From: Mycobacterium sp. 852002-40037_SCH5390672
GTDB taxonomy: Bacteria; Actinomycetota; Actinomycetes; Mycobacteriales; Mycobacteriaceae
Assembly (NCBI RefSeq): GCF_001665875.1
Contig: NZ_LZTA01000095.1
Span: forward strand, 1 to 58,965
Reading direction: 5' to 3'
Length of the DNA: 58,965 bases
Part shown: positions 51,672 through 58,965 of the stretch, in pieces
Position numbering within the stretch: position 1 is the first letter of the stretch
Layout of the letters: every line of letters starts with the position of its first letter
Made by a program: the position numbers and the translations under genes
Notes under the pieces: generated by a model
Database searches by the model: none
What the model saw: the letters and a program-made list of their open reading frames with translations, nothing else
What the model was told of the DNA's origin: nothing

Positions 51672-52561
51672 TCGGCGCGCAACGCGCGCAGGTCTAACTT
51701 GGCGATGCGAGCGGGATCCGCGAGTACGTCGATCGCGCAAATGCGCCCCTCGCGCACCACGAAACCCATGACGGATGCCGCACGGCCGGCGATGAAAATC
51801 ACCGCGCCGGCGGCACCGTTCACGGTTGCGGCACGCACTTCGCGCTCCGGCCCGGCGTAACCGCCGGCCAGCTCGGCCACCGAGGCGGCGCCCTGCGCGC
51901 GGAAGACGGAAGCAGCGGCGCCGAAGTCACCGCGCAGCACCACGTCGGGGCGGAGCACCGCCACCAAGCGGTCGAAGTCGCCACTACGCCCCGCCGCGAA
52001 GAACGCGTCGACCACCTCGCGTTGCGCGGTCAAGGTGCCGTCGGGAGTCGGATCGGCCTGCTCGATCCGTCGTCGGGCCCGGCTGGCCAGCTTGCGGGCC
52101 GACTCCGGCGTCCGCTCGACGATGGCCGCGATCTGATCGAACGGCACGGTGAAGACGTCGTGCAGCACGAACGCCAGCCGCTCGGCCGGCGACAACGTAT
52201 CCAGCACGACGAACAGCGCCAACCCCACCGCGTCGGCCAGCATCGCGCGGTGCTCGGGATCGAATTCGCCTTCCGCGTCCACGATCGGATCGGGCAGGTG
52301 ACCGGCCAGCTCCTCGCCGCCACGGGTCCGGCGGTCGCGCAACATGTTCAGGCAGATGCGTGCCACCACCGTGGTCAGCCAGGCGTCGAGGTTGGCGATA
52401 CCGTCCCGGCCGTCCGATTCGGCGCTGCGGCTCAGCCGTAGCCACGCCTCCTGCACCGCATCCTGAGCGTCGTCGATCGAGCCCAGCATGCGGTAGGCGA
52501 TGGCTCCCAGCTGTGGCCGGGCCGCCTCGAAACGTGCCGCCAATGACGCCTCGGCGGTCAC
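51665..52561 (-). CDS. ECF sigma factor, ECF41-like with SnoaL C-terminal domain
   Basis: This 298-residue sigma factor has sigma-2 (about 10-75; IAYRMLGSIDDAQDAVQEAW then LRLSRS), sigma-4 (about 110-160; LDTLSPAERLAFVLHDVFTV then PFDQIAAIVERTPESARKLA) and a SnoaL-like domain (about 180-298; TAQREVVDAFFAAGRSGDFD). The ECF41/SigJ group carries this C-terminal domain instead of an anti-sigma partner and uses it to control itself. I take GTG 52561, which overlaps the decarboxylase stop (GTGA); the frame extends nine codons further upstream. The linked carboxymuconolactone decarboxylase-type gene is the usual ECF41 partner and probable target. Confidence 0.9.
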   Translation of the reverse strand: MTAEASLAARFEAARPQLGAIAYRMLGSIDDAQDAVQEAWLRLSRSAESDGRDGIANLDAWLTTVVARICLNMLRDRRTRGGEELAGHLPDPIVDAEGEFDPEHRAMLADAVGLALFVVLDTLSPAERLAFVLHDVFTVPFDQIAAIVERTPESARKLASRARRRIEQADPTPDGTLTAQREVVDAFFAAGRSGDFDRLVAVLRPDVVLRGDFGAAASVFRAQGAASVAELAGGYAGPEREVRAATVNGAAGAVIFIAGRAASVMGFVVREGRICAIDVLADPARIAKLDLRALRADH

Positions 52562-53166
52562 GGGCGATCGGTCTCCGGCAAGGCGCACACCCGGTTACCG
52601 GAAAAGCCCGACGATCCGATATCGAGTGCGATGTTGAACCGGGCGCGCAGGTTGCCCAGCGTGATGACGTGCGTCAGGCCGACCAGCTGGGCGGTATCGA
52701 AGTGCGCGCGCAGCGTCTCGAAAAGTTCATCGCTCACCTCCACCGGGGTGCGACTGATCGCGGTGGCGTACTTCAGGATCAGCTTGTCGACGTCGGAGAA
52801 GCACGGCGCGTTCTGATATTCGGCCTCGGGTTTGGACAGTGCCAACAGCTCTTCGTCGGTGATGCCCCAGCGGCGGGCGATCTGTGAGCCGAGGTCGATG
52901 CAGTATTCACAGCGCACGATCGTCGCCGATTTCAGCTCGGCCAGCGCCCGCTGACGGGGACTGAGGACCTTGAGTTTCGACTCGGCCTGCTCCAACTTGC
53001 CGTAGGCGTTGAGCAGTCGCGGGATGTGCGCATACATCCGCAGGGGCTCCAGCATCCCCATGGTTTCCAGCCCGGTCATCTGTGCGAGCTTGCGCTTGGT
53101 GAAAAAGAAAGCGATCTTGGCGCCAAGGCCGGCGTCGTGGTCGGAGACTCCTTGCAGCCGCGGCAT
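52558..53166 (-). CDS. carboxymuconolactone decarboxylase family protein (ECF41 partner)
   Basis: This 202-residue AhpD-like protein has the redox pair CEYC (RCEYCIDLGSQIARRWG) near residue 85 followed by an HxxxAxxxG-like helix, and a second conserved helix with GLTHVITLGNLRARFN. Such proteins use the cysteine pair as peroxidase or disulfide reductase, or lack known activity. GGGAGG precedes the ATG by 7 bases. It comes first in a two-gene unit with the sigma factor, overlapping by four bases. ECF41 clusters typically include carboxymuconolactone decarboxylases, oxidoreductases or epimerases. Confidence 0.9.
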   Translation of the reverse strand: MPRLQGVSDHDAGLGAKIAFFFTKRKLAQMTGLETMGMLEPLRMYAHIPRLLNAYGKLEQAESKLKVLSPRQRALAELKSATIVRCEYCIDLGSQIARRWGITDEELLALSKPEAEYQNAPCFSDVDKLILKYATAISRTPVEVSDELFETLRAHFDTAQLVGLTHVITLGNLRARFNIALDIGSSGFSGNRVCALPETDRP

Positions 53167-53250
53167 GGCGATCCTCCCGGCAAGTTGTGGTGGAAAACCG
53201 ACGTCCTTACTAGGTCGACACGTGGCGGGGCCCGAACGTGACCACTCGAG

Positions 53251-53565
53251 TTACCTCGGCGCGCCCAGCGCCATATCCATGTCATACACCCGGGCGTGCA
53301 GCACGGTGCGGTTCCGCAGCGCGGCGCGCACCGCACGGTGCAGGCCGTCTTCGAGATAGGTGATGCCCTTCCACCGCACCGCGTGGGGGAAGAGATCACC
53401 GTAGAAGGTGGAGTCTTCGGAAAGCAGGCGGTCCAGTGCGAGCACCGTTGTGGTGGTGACCAATTCGTCGAGCCGGATCTGTTGGGGCGGTATCTGGGAC
53501 CAATCCCGATAGGACAGGTTGTGCTCGGGATACGGCTTGCCGTCGCGAACGCCCTTGAAAATCAT
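53251..53565 (-). CDS. conserved hypothetical protein, Rv2375-like
   Basis: The 104-residue protein begins MIFKGVRDGKPYPEHNLSYR and contains IPPQQIRLDELVTTTTVLAL, DLFPHAVRWKGITYLEDGLH and RAVRAALRNRTVLHARVYDM. The pattern of a strand, a helix that selects a value and HRAxRxA resembles small ParB-like domains. The position between the antigen/sigma genes and hrcA is the same as Rv2375 in M. tuberculosis. No catalytic motif is evident. It diverges from hrcA, and GGAAAGGTC is upstream of its ATG. Confidence 0.85.
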   Translation of the reverse strand: MIFKGVRDGKPYPEHNLSYRDWSQIPPQQIRLDELVTTTTVLALDRLLSEDSTFYGDLFPHAVRWKGITYLEDGLHRAVRAALRNRTVLHARVYDMDMALGAPR

Positions 53566-53813
53566 CGGCCGACCTTTCCCGACTCATCGCTGTGGCCCGA
53601 CCGGTTCATTCTGGAGAGGCTAGCCGGACCAATGTGCGTCGGCACCGATGCGTTCGAAGAATGCGTTCCGACAACTGCCGGCGGCGTCGCGGTGATGGCG
53701 GAGTGTGATCCCGGCGGCCACCGACTTCGCCGAACGGCCGCTGATAATGGTCGGCAATGCCCGAGACCGTAAAATGAATCCGGTCAACGCGGTATCGAAG
53801 GAGGTGGCAGCCG

Positions 53814-54845
53814 GTGGGAAGTGCCGATGACCGTCGGTTTGAGGTGTTGCGCGCCATCGTCGCCGACTTCGTCGCCACCAAAGAACCGATCGGTTCCAAG
53901 GCGTTGGTGGAGCGCCACAATCTGGGCGTCTCGTCGGCCACCGTCCGCAACGACATGGCGGTACTCGAGGCCGAGGGCTACATCACCCAGCCGCACACCA
54001 GCTCCGGACGAGTGCCGACCGAGAAGGGCTACCGCGAATTCGTCGACCGGCTCGACGACGTCAAGCCCCTGTCGTCGGCCGAACGGCGGGCGATTCAAAG
54101 CTTCCTCGAGTCCGGGGTCGACCTCGATGACGTCCTGCGCCGGGCGGTACGGCTGCTGTCACAACTGACCCGACAGGTGGCCGTGGTGCAGTACCCCACG
54201 CTGTCGTCGTCCACCGTGCGCCACCTCGAGGTGATCGCCCTGACCCCGGCGCGGCTCCTGATGGTCGTCATCACCGACTCCGGACGGGTCGACCAACGGG
54301 TCGTAGAACTCGGTGACGTCATCGACGACCACGAACTTTCTCAGCTGCGGGAGATGCTCGGCCAGGCGCTACTCGGCAAGAAGCTGTCGGCCGCCTCGGT
54401 CGCGGTGGCCGACCTCGCCGGACAGCTGCGCAGCCCGGATGGCCTGGGTGACGCCGTCGGCCGGTCGGCGACGGTGTTGCTGGAATCCCTCGTCGAACAC
54501 ACCGAAGAGCGCTTGTTGTTGGGCGGTACCGCCAACCTGACCCGTAACGCGGCCGATTTCGGTGGCTCGTTGCGCTCCATTCTGGAAGCGCTGGAGGAGC
54601 AGGTGGTGGTGCTGCGGTTGCTGGCCGCGCAGCAGGAAGCCGGTAAGGTGACGGTGCGCATCGGCCATGAGACGGCCGCCGAGCAGATATTGGGCACCTC
54701 CGTGGTGACCACCGCCTACGGCACCTCCGACACCGTTTACGGGGGAATGGGTGTGCTGGGGCCCACCCGGATGGACTATCCGGGAACTATCGCCAGCGTT
54801 GCTGCGGTTGCCTTATATATCGGCGAAGTCCTGGGTGCTCGATGA
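53814..54845 (+). CDS. hrcA: heat-shock repressor HrcA
   Basis: The 343-residue repressor controls groES/groEL-type genes by binding CIRCE. It has a winged HTH at the N-terminus (LVERHNLGVSSATVRNDMAV) with the conserved TSSGRVPTEKGYREFVD, and the C-terminal HrcA domain (about 120-330). GTG 53814 is preceded by AAGGAGGT at a distance of 10 bases. I see no CIRCE in front of it, so it is probably not autoregulated through CIRCE. dnaJ2 follows after 56 bases, as in M. tuberculosis. Confidence 0.97.
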   Translation: MGSADDRRFEVLRAIVADFVATKEPIGSKALVERHNLGVSSATVRNDMAVLEAEGYITQPHTSSGRVPTEKGYREFVDRLDDVKPLSSAERRAIQSFLESGVDLDDVLRRAVRLLSQLTRQVAVVQYPTLSSSTVRHLEVIALTPARLLMVVITDSGRVDQRVVELGDVIDDHELSQLREMLGQALLGKKLSAASVAVADLAGQLRSPDGLGDAVGRSATVLLESLVEHTEERLLLGGTANLTRNAADFGGSLRSILEALEEQVVVLRLLAAQQEAGKVTVRIGHETAAEQILGTSVVTTAYGTSDTVYGGMGVLGPTRMDYPGTIASVAAVALYIGEVLGAR

Positions 54846-54901
54846 ACGCGCACCCGCAGAGTGGGTAGGCGCGGGAAAGACCAGGTATAGGAGAGTCAAG
54901 C

Positions 54902-56050
54902 GTGGCACGCGATTACTACGGGCTGCTCGGCGTGAGCAGAAACGCCAGCGACGCGGAGATCAAGCGCGCCTACCGCAAGCTGGCGCGCGAACTGCATCCG
55001 GACGTCAACCCCGACGCGGCCGCGCAGGCGAAATTCCAGGAGATCAGCGTCGCCTACGAGGTGCTGAGCGACCCCGAGAAGCGGCGGGTCGTCGACCTGG
55101 GCGGCGATCCGATGGCGAACGCGGCCGCGGCGGGCGGCGGTTTCGGCGCCGGTTTCGGTGGGCTGGGCGACGTGTTCGAGGCCTTCTTCGGCGGTGGCTT
55201 CAGTGGCGGCGCGACCTCCCGCGGCCCGATCGGGCGGGTACGGCCGGGGTCGGATTCGCTGCTGCGGATGCGGCTCGACCTCGAAGAGTGCGCCACCGGT
55301 GTGACCAAGCAGGTCACCGTCGACACCGCGGTGCTGTGCGACCGCTGCCAGGGTAAGGGCACCAACGGTGATTCGGTGCCGGTGCCGTGCGACACCTGCG
55401 GTGGCCGCGGCGAGGTCCAGACCGTGCAGCGCTCGCTGCTGGGCCAGGTGATGACCTCCCGGCCCTGCCCGACCTGCCGTGGCGTCGGCGTCGTCATCCC
55501 CGACCCGTGCCACCAATGCATGGGCGACGGCCGGGTGCGGGCCCGCCGCGAGATCAGCGTCAAGATCCCCGCCGGTGTGGGCGACGGCATGCGCGTGCGG
55601 CTCGCCGCCCAAGGCGAGGTCGGGCCCGGCGGCGGGCCGGCCGGCGACCTGTACGTCGAGGTGCACGAACAGCCCCACGACGTATTCGTCCGCGAAGGCG
55701 ACGATCTGCACTGCACGGTTTCGGTGCCGATGGTCGACGCGGCGCTGGGCGCCACCGTCAGCATCGACGCCATTCTGGACGGCGTCAGCGAGATCACCAT
55801 CCCGCCCGGCACCCAACCGGCTTCGGTCATCACGCTGCGTGGCCACGGCATGCCGCACCTGCGGTCCGGCACCCGGGGCGATCTGCATGTGCACGTCGAG
55901 GTGGTCGTTCCCGCCCGGCTGGACCACCGCGACACCGAATTGCTGCGCGAGTTCAAGACGCACCGCAGCCGCGACGTGCCCGAGGTCCGCTCGACCCACG
56001 CCGGCGGAGGGCTCTTCAGCCGGCTCCGCGAAACCTTCACCGGGCGCTAG
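54902..56050 (+). CDS. dnaJ2: chaperone DnaJ (second mycobacterial type)
   Basis: The 382-residue co-chaperone of DnaK has a J-domain (1-70, YYGLLGVSRNASDAEIKRAY; the HPD is at LHPDVNP), a Gly/Phe region (GGGFGAGFGGLGDVFEAFFGG), four zinc-binding CxxCxGxG repeats (CDRCQGKG, CDTCGGRG, CPTCRGVG, CHQCMGDG), and the substrate-binding C-terminal domains. AGGAGAG precedes the GTG start. It lies in one unit with hrcA and rsmE. The four repeats are intact. Confidence 0.96.
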   Translation: MARDYYGLLGVSRNASDAEIKRAYRKLARELHPDVNPDAAAQAKFQEISVAYEVLSDPEKRRVVDLGGDPMANAAAAGGGFGAGFGGLGDVFEAFFGGGFSGGATSRGPIGRVRPGSDSLLRMRLDLEECATGVTKQVTVDTAVLCDRCQGKGTNGDSVPVPCDTCGGRGEVQTVQRSLLGQVMTSRPCPTCRGVGVVIPDPCHQCMGDGRVRARREISVKIPAGVGDGMRVRLAAQGEVGPGGGPAGDLYVEVHEQPHDVFVREGDDLHCTVSVPMVDAALGATVSIDAILDGVSEITIPPGTQPASVITLRGHGMPHLRSGTRGDLHVHVEVVVPARLDHRDTELLREFKTHRSRDVPEVRSTHAGGGLFSRLRETFTGR

Positions 56051-56073
56051 CCGGGAGCCACGAAGGCGCGCAC

Positions 56074-56922
56074 ATGGTCGCGACCCTGTTCTACCTCGAC
56101 GATCTGCCCGAGCCCGGCTCGCTCGCCGTGCTGGGCGGTGACGAGGGTTTTCACGCCGCCACCGTGCGGCGAATCCGTCCCGGCGAGCAACTCGTACTCG
56201 GCGACGGAGCCGGGGCCCTGGCCCACTGCGAGGTGGAACACGCCGGGCGCGACGGGCTGCGGGCGCGGGTGCTCGAGCGCTGGAGCGTTGCACCGGGATT
56301 CCCGCGCGTGACGGTGGTGCAGGCACTGCCGAAGTCGGAGCGTTCGGAGCTGGCCATCGAGTTGGCCACCGAGGCCGGCGCCGACGCGTTCCTGGCGTGG
56401 CAAGCCGCGCGCTGTGTGGCCAACTGGCAGGGCAACCGGGTCGACAAGGGTTTGCGCCGATGGCGTGCCGTCGCCCGCTCGGCGGCCCGGCAATCCCGTC
56501 GGGCGCACATCCCACCGGTCGACGGCGTGCTGTCCACCACAGCGCTGACGGAGCGCATCCGCGACGAAGTGGTCGCCGGCGCGGCGGCGCTGGCCTTGCA
56601 CGAGTCGGCCACCGATCGGCTCGCGGACATCGGGCTGGCGCAAGCGAAATCACTGCTGCTGGTGGTCGGTCCCGAAGGCGGCATCGCGGAGGACGAGATG
56701 GCCGCGTTGTCCGAAGCGGGCGCGGCGGCCGTGCGGCTGGGCCCCCAGGTGCTGCGCACGTCGACCGCCGCGGCGGTGGCACTGGGCGCGCTCGGTGTGC
56801 TGACCCCGCGGTGGGACCAGCGCGGCGACGTCCCGGCAAACGGCCACACGCTGCAGGTTCGCGACGGCGGCCCGTCGTCGAGTACGTTGCTGAACACTGA
56901 CCAAATCGGGCCCTCGGCGTAG
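56074..56922 (+). CDS. rsmE: 16S rRNA m3U1498 methyltransferase
   Basis: The 282-residue SPOUT-family methyltransferase acts on U1498 of 16S rRNA. It has an N-terminal PUA-like domain (VLGGDEGFHAATVRRIRPGE) and a SPOUT knot with LLLVVGPEGGIAEDEMAAL and RLGPQVLRTSTAAAVALGAL. I chose ATG 56074 because the known N-terminus starts there (MVATLFYLDDLP); the frame is open upstream only because it runs antisense to the dnaJ2 end. The C-terminus is about 20 residues longer than usual. Confidence 0.92.
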   Translation: MVATLFYLDDLPEPGSLAVLGGDEGFHAATVRRIRPGEQLVLGDGAGALAHCEVEHAGRDGLRARVLERWSVAPGFPRVTVVQALPKSERSELAIELATEAGADAFLAWQAARCVANWQGNRVDKGLRRWRAVARSAARQSRRAHIPPVDGVLSTTALTERIRDEVVAGAAALALHESATDRLADIGLAQAKSLLLVVGPEGGIAEDEMAALSEAGAAAVRLGPQVLRTSTAAAVALGALGVLTPRWDQRGDVPANGHTLQVRDGGPSSSTLLNTDQIGPSA

Positions 56923-56978
56923 ACTGAGACGGCCCAGCAACCCACCGACAAACCGAGAAAGCAGGCATCGAGAGCCAC

Positions 56979-58037
56979 GTGACGCCCCGCGAGACCAGCG
57001 CTGCTGACGCAGCCGGAGCCGTCCCCGCCTCTGCTCAGGTTCGCAGCAGCATCGATGTTCCGCCCGATGTCGTGATGGGCCTGTTGGGTTCGGCGGACCA
57101 GAACCTGCGGGCCCTGGAGCGCAGCCTGGACGCCGACCTCCACGTCCGTGGCAATGCGGTCACCGTCGCGGGTGAGCCCGCCGACGTCGCGCTCGCCGAG
57201 CGGGTGATATCCGAGCTGGTCGCCATCGCTGCCGGGGGTCAGCCGTTGACCCCCGAGGTGGTCCGCCACAGCGTCGCCATGCTGGCCGGTACCGACAACG
57301 AGTCACCGGCCGAAGTGCTCACCCTGGACATCTTGTCGCGGCGCGGAAAGACGATCCGGCCCAAGACGCTCAACCAGAAGCGCTACGTCGACGCCATCGA
57401 CGCCAACACCATCGTCTTCGGGGTCGGCCCGGCCGGCACCGGCAAGACGTATCTGGCGATGGCCAAGGCGGTCAACGCCCTGCAGACCAAACAGGTCAGC
57501 CGCATCATCTTGACCCGCCCGGCCGTGGAAGCCGGTGAGCGCCTTGGCTTTTTGCCGGGCACGCTCAGCGAGAAGATCGATCCCTATCTGCGGCCGTTGT
57601 ATGACGCGCTGTACGACATGATGGATCCCGAGCTGATCCCCAAACTGATGACCGCCGGGGTCATCGAGGTGGCACCGCTGGCGTACATGCGCGGCCGCAC
57701 CCTCAATTCCGCGTTCATCGTCCTTGACGAGGCGCAGAACACCACCGCCGAGCAGATGAAGATGTTCCTCACCCGCCTCGGCTTTGGTTCCAAGATCGTG
57801 GTCACCGGGGACATCACCCAGGTCGACCTTCCCGGCGGCGCCAAGTCGGGCCTGCGCTCGGCGATGGAAATCCTGGACAGCGTCGATGACATCAATGTCT
57901 CGGAGCTGACCAGTGTGGACGTCGTCCGCCACCGGTTGGTCTCCGAGATCGTCGACGCCTACGCGAAGTTTGACGAGCCCGCACTGACGATGAACCGCGC
58001 GTCGCGGCGGGCGACGGGCTCGCGCGGTCGTCGATGA
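56979..58037 (+). CDS. phoH1: PhoH-like ATPase
   Basis: This 352-residue PhoH family ATPase has Walker A GPAGTGKT (FGVGPAGTGKTYLAMAKA), Walker B-like FIVLDEAQNTTAEQ, and the QVDLPGGAKSGLRS segment. PhoH-type proteins are putative RNA helicases/ATPases linked to phosphate starvation and RNA decay. The N-terminal 100 residues form a KH-like region. GTG start at 56979; no strong ribosome binding site is evident beyond GAAAG. It precedes ybeY, with which PhoH is linked across bacteria. Confidence 0.94.
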   Translation: MTPRETSAADAAGAVPASAQVRSSIDVPPDVVMGLLGSADQNLRALERSLDADLHVRGNAVTVAGEPADVALAERVISELVAIAAGGQPLTPEVVRHSVAMLAGTDNESPAEVLTLDILSRRGKTIRPKTLNQKRYVDAIDANTIVFGVGPAGTGKTYLAMAKAVNALQTKQVSRIILTRPAVEAGERLGFLPGTLSEKIDPYLRPLYDALYDMMDPELIPKLMTAGVIEVAPLAYMRGRTLNSAFIVLDEAQNTTAEQMKMFLTRLGFGSKIVVTGDITQVDLPGGAKSGLRSAMEILDSVDDINVSELTSVDVVRHRLVSEIVDAYAKFDEPALTMNRASRRATGSRGRR

Positions 58038-58058
58038 TGGTGCGGTGAGCGGGATTCT

Positions 58059-58592
58059 ATGAGCATTGAGGTATCCAACGAATCGGGTATCGACGTCTCC
58101 GAAGCCGAATTGATCAGCGTCGCGCGGTTCGTCATCGCCAAGATGGACGTCAATCCGGCGGCCGAACTGTCGATGGTGCTGCTGGACACCGCCGCGATGG
58201 CCGACCTGCACATGCGCTGGATGGATCTGCCCGGACCGACCGACGTGATGAGCTTTCCGATGGACGAGCTCGAGCCGGGCGGACGTCCGGACGCCCCCGA
58301 GCCGGGGCCCTCGATGCTGGGCGACCTCGTGTTGTGCCCGGAATTCGCGGCCGGCCAGGCCGCCGCGGCGGGTCACAGCCTGGGGCACGAGCTGGCTCTG
58401 CTGACCATCCACGGGGTGCTTCACCTGATCGGCTACGACCACGGCGAGCCGGACGAGGAGAAGGAGATGTTCGCCCTTCAGGACCGGTTGCTCGAAGAGT
58501 GGGTCGCCGAGCAGGTCGAGGCCTACCGCCAGGACCGTCAAGAGGAGCGCGACCGCCGATTGCTCGACAAGTCAAGGTATTTCGACAATTGA
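58059..58592 (+). CDS. ybeY: endoribonuclease YbeY
   Basis: The 177-residue metalloendoribonuclease of rRNA maturation has the metal-binding motif HGVLHLIGYDH (three His). The phosphate-binding TDVMSFPMDE segment is also conserved. The C-terminal ~25 residues (QAEAYRQDRQEERDRR-like) are an extra basic/acidic tail. GAGCGGGA precedes the ATG. Its stop overlaps the TTG of the next gene. Confidence 0.95.
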   Translation: MSIEVSNESGIDVSEAELISVARFVIAKMDVNPAAELSMVLLDTAAMADLHMRWMDLPGPTDVMSFPMDELEPGGRPDAPEPGPSMLGDLVLCPEFAAGQAAAAGHSLGHELALLTIHGVLHLIGYDHGEPDEEKEMFALQDRLLEEWVAEQVEAYRQDRQEERDRRLLDKSRYFDN

Positions 58593-58942
58593 GGCCACTC
58601 AGGATTCTGGCGGCAGCCGCCATCGCATTCGCTCCGTTGTCGGTGTTGGTCGCCACCACCACTCCCGTGTCGCAGGCGGCTCCGTGTGCGGGCGCGGGAT
58701 CGAATCCCGTTTCCTGCCAGCACTGCATGTTCTACGTGAACGCCTATCACACGGCGAACGTGTGCAACGAGGACCGCCGCGGTGTCCAGGGACCGCCGAG
58801 CAACGCGCCGACGCCGGTTCCGGAAGTTCCCATTCCGGTGTACGAGCCGCCCCCGCCCCCGCCGTCGGTGCCCCCCCGCCCCCCCCCGGGCGGCCGGCCC
58901 CCCCCCCCCCCCCGCCGGTTGATACCGGGCCGAAATGGGTAG
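58589..58942 (+). CDS. proline-rich secreted protein, frame uncertain near the 3' end
   Basis: From a TTG that overlaps the ybeY stop (TTGA), the frame encodes a signal peptide (RPLRILAAAAIAFAPLSVLV, then ATTTPVSQAAP) with an Ala-x-Ala cleavage site. A cysteine-containing segment (SNPVSCQHCMFYVNAYHTAN, VCNEDRRG) and a proline-rich tail follow. The tail crosses runs of 7, 9 and 16 C. In the frame given, it ends at 58942; the +1/-1 frame continues PPVDTGPKWVEGHKK to a stop at 58959, which looks more like a real C-terminus. Either an assembly error in the C runs or a slippery contingency tract is possible. No family recognised; the exported location is likely. Confidence 0.6.
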   Translation: MRPLRILAAAAIAFAPLSVLVATTTPVSQAAPCAGAGSNPVSCQHCMFYVNAYHTANVCNEDRRGVQGPPSNAPTPVPEVPIPVYEPPPPPPSVPPRPPPGGRPPPPPRRLIPGRNG

Positions 58943-58965
58943 AGGGACACAAGAAATGAGATATC

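Noticed and set aside
53566..53813. CIRCE element upstream of hrcA
   Set aside because: No GAGTGCTAA/CTAGCACTC type inverted repeat is present in the gap.
54896..56968. 690-residue ORF antisense to dnaJ2 and rsmE
   Set aside because: Arg/Ala/Pro/Asp-His-rich shadow with no domain; plus-strand genes are certain.
1..58965. CRISPR arrays, tRNA or rRNA genes, insertion sequences
   Set aside because: No regularly spaced direct repeats, tRNA T-loop patterns with cloverleaf arms, or transposase-like proteins were seen on either strand.

Overview
The window is high-GC actinobacterial DNA from a mycobacterium. It carries two PPE-SVP genes, an MmpL transporter end, a full mycobactin cluster with IdeR-type iron boxes, and a right flank (mbt cluster, MTB12/CFP-2-like antigen genes, ECF sigma region, Rv2375-like gene, hrcA, dnaJ2, rsmE, phoH, ybeY). 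This order matches the M. tuberculosis Rv2366c-Rv2384 neighbourhood as I remember it. Several features (stand-alone mbtT, no mbtI/mbtJ beside mbtA, type I DAHP synthase, assimilatory nitrate/nitrite genes, tandem cfp2) point to a non-tuberculous species. I cannot name the species from sequence alone.

Left part (1-10 kb): the 3' end of an mmpL4/5-like gene; a decayed patch with a small HTH-like ORF, a truncated alpha/beta-hydrolase and a SnoaL-like remnant; then a compact nitrate assimilation operon (nitrate reductase narB, an unknown 117-aa protein, siroheme nitrite reductase nirB, Rieske subunit nirD). A convergent fused HadA/HadB-type hydroxyacyl dehydratase and a GAF-ANTAR RNA-binding regulator follow.

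Middle part (10-27 kb): a PPE-SVP gene; a minus-strand operon of a PapA-like acyltransferase, a fused double ABC-2 permease without an ATPase gene, a second condensation-type acyltransferase and a polytopic membrane protein, possibly followed by a small lipoprotein; a malic enzyme; a PPE protein with a C-terminal SHOCT domain; a DinB/maleylpyruvate-isomerase-like gene with its TetR regulator and three matching operators; a divergent SDR/LysR pair; and a type I DAHP synthase. The DAHP synthase gene is preceded by a leader peptide with adjacent Tyr and Trp codons and a nearby Phe codon, and by an intrinsic terminator, which is a clear candidate attenuator.

Right part (27-50 kb): mbtA diverges from mbtB-mbtT-mbtC-mbtD-mbtE-mbtF-mbtG-mbtH, with two IdeR-like boxes in the 96-bp gap. 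The plus-strand genes are nearly all joined by 1-4 base overlaps or very short gaps. MbtB lacks an integrated thioesterase (supplied by mbtT). MbtE carries two complete C-A-PCP modules, the second with Leu where the amino-group-binding Asp is expected. Together these enzymes activate salicylate, make the oxazoline, add polyketide and lysine-derived units, and N-hydroxylate lysine.

Far right (50-59 kb): tandem cfp2-like secreted antigen genes separated by a strong terminator, an ECF41-type sigma factor with its carboxymuconolactone decarboxylase partner, and housekeeping stress/RNA genes. The window ends in a proline-rich secreted protein whose reading frame is unsure because of a run of 16 C.
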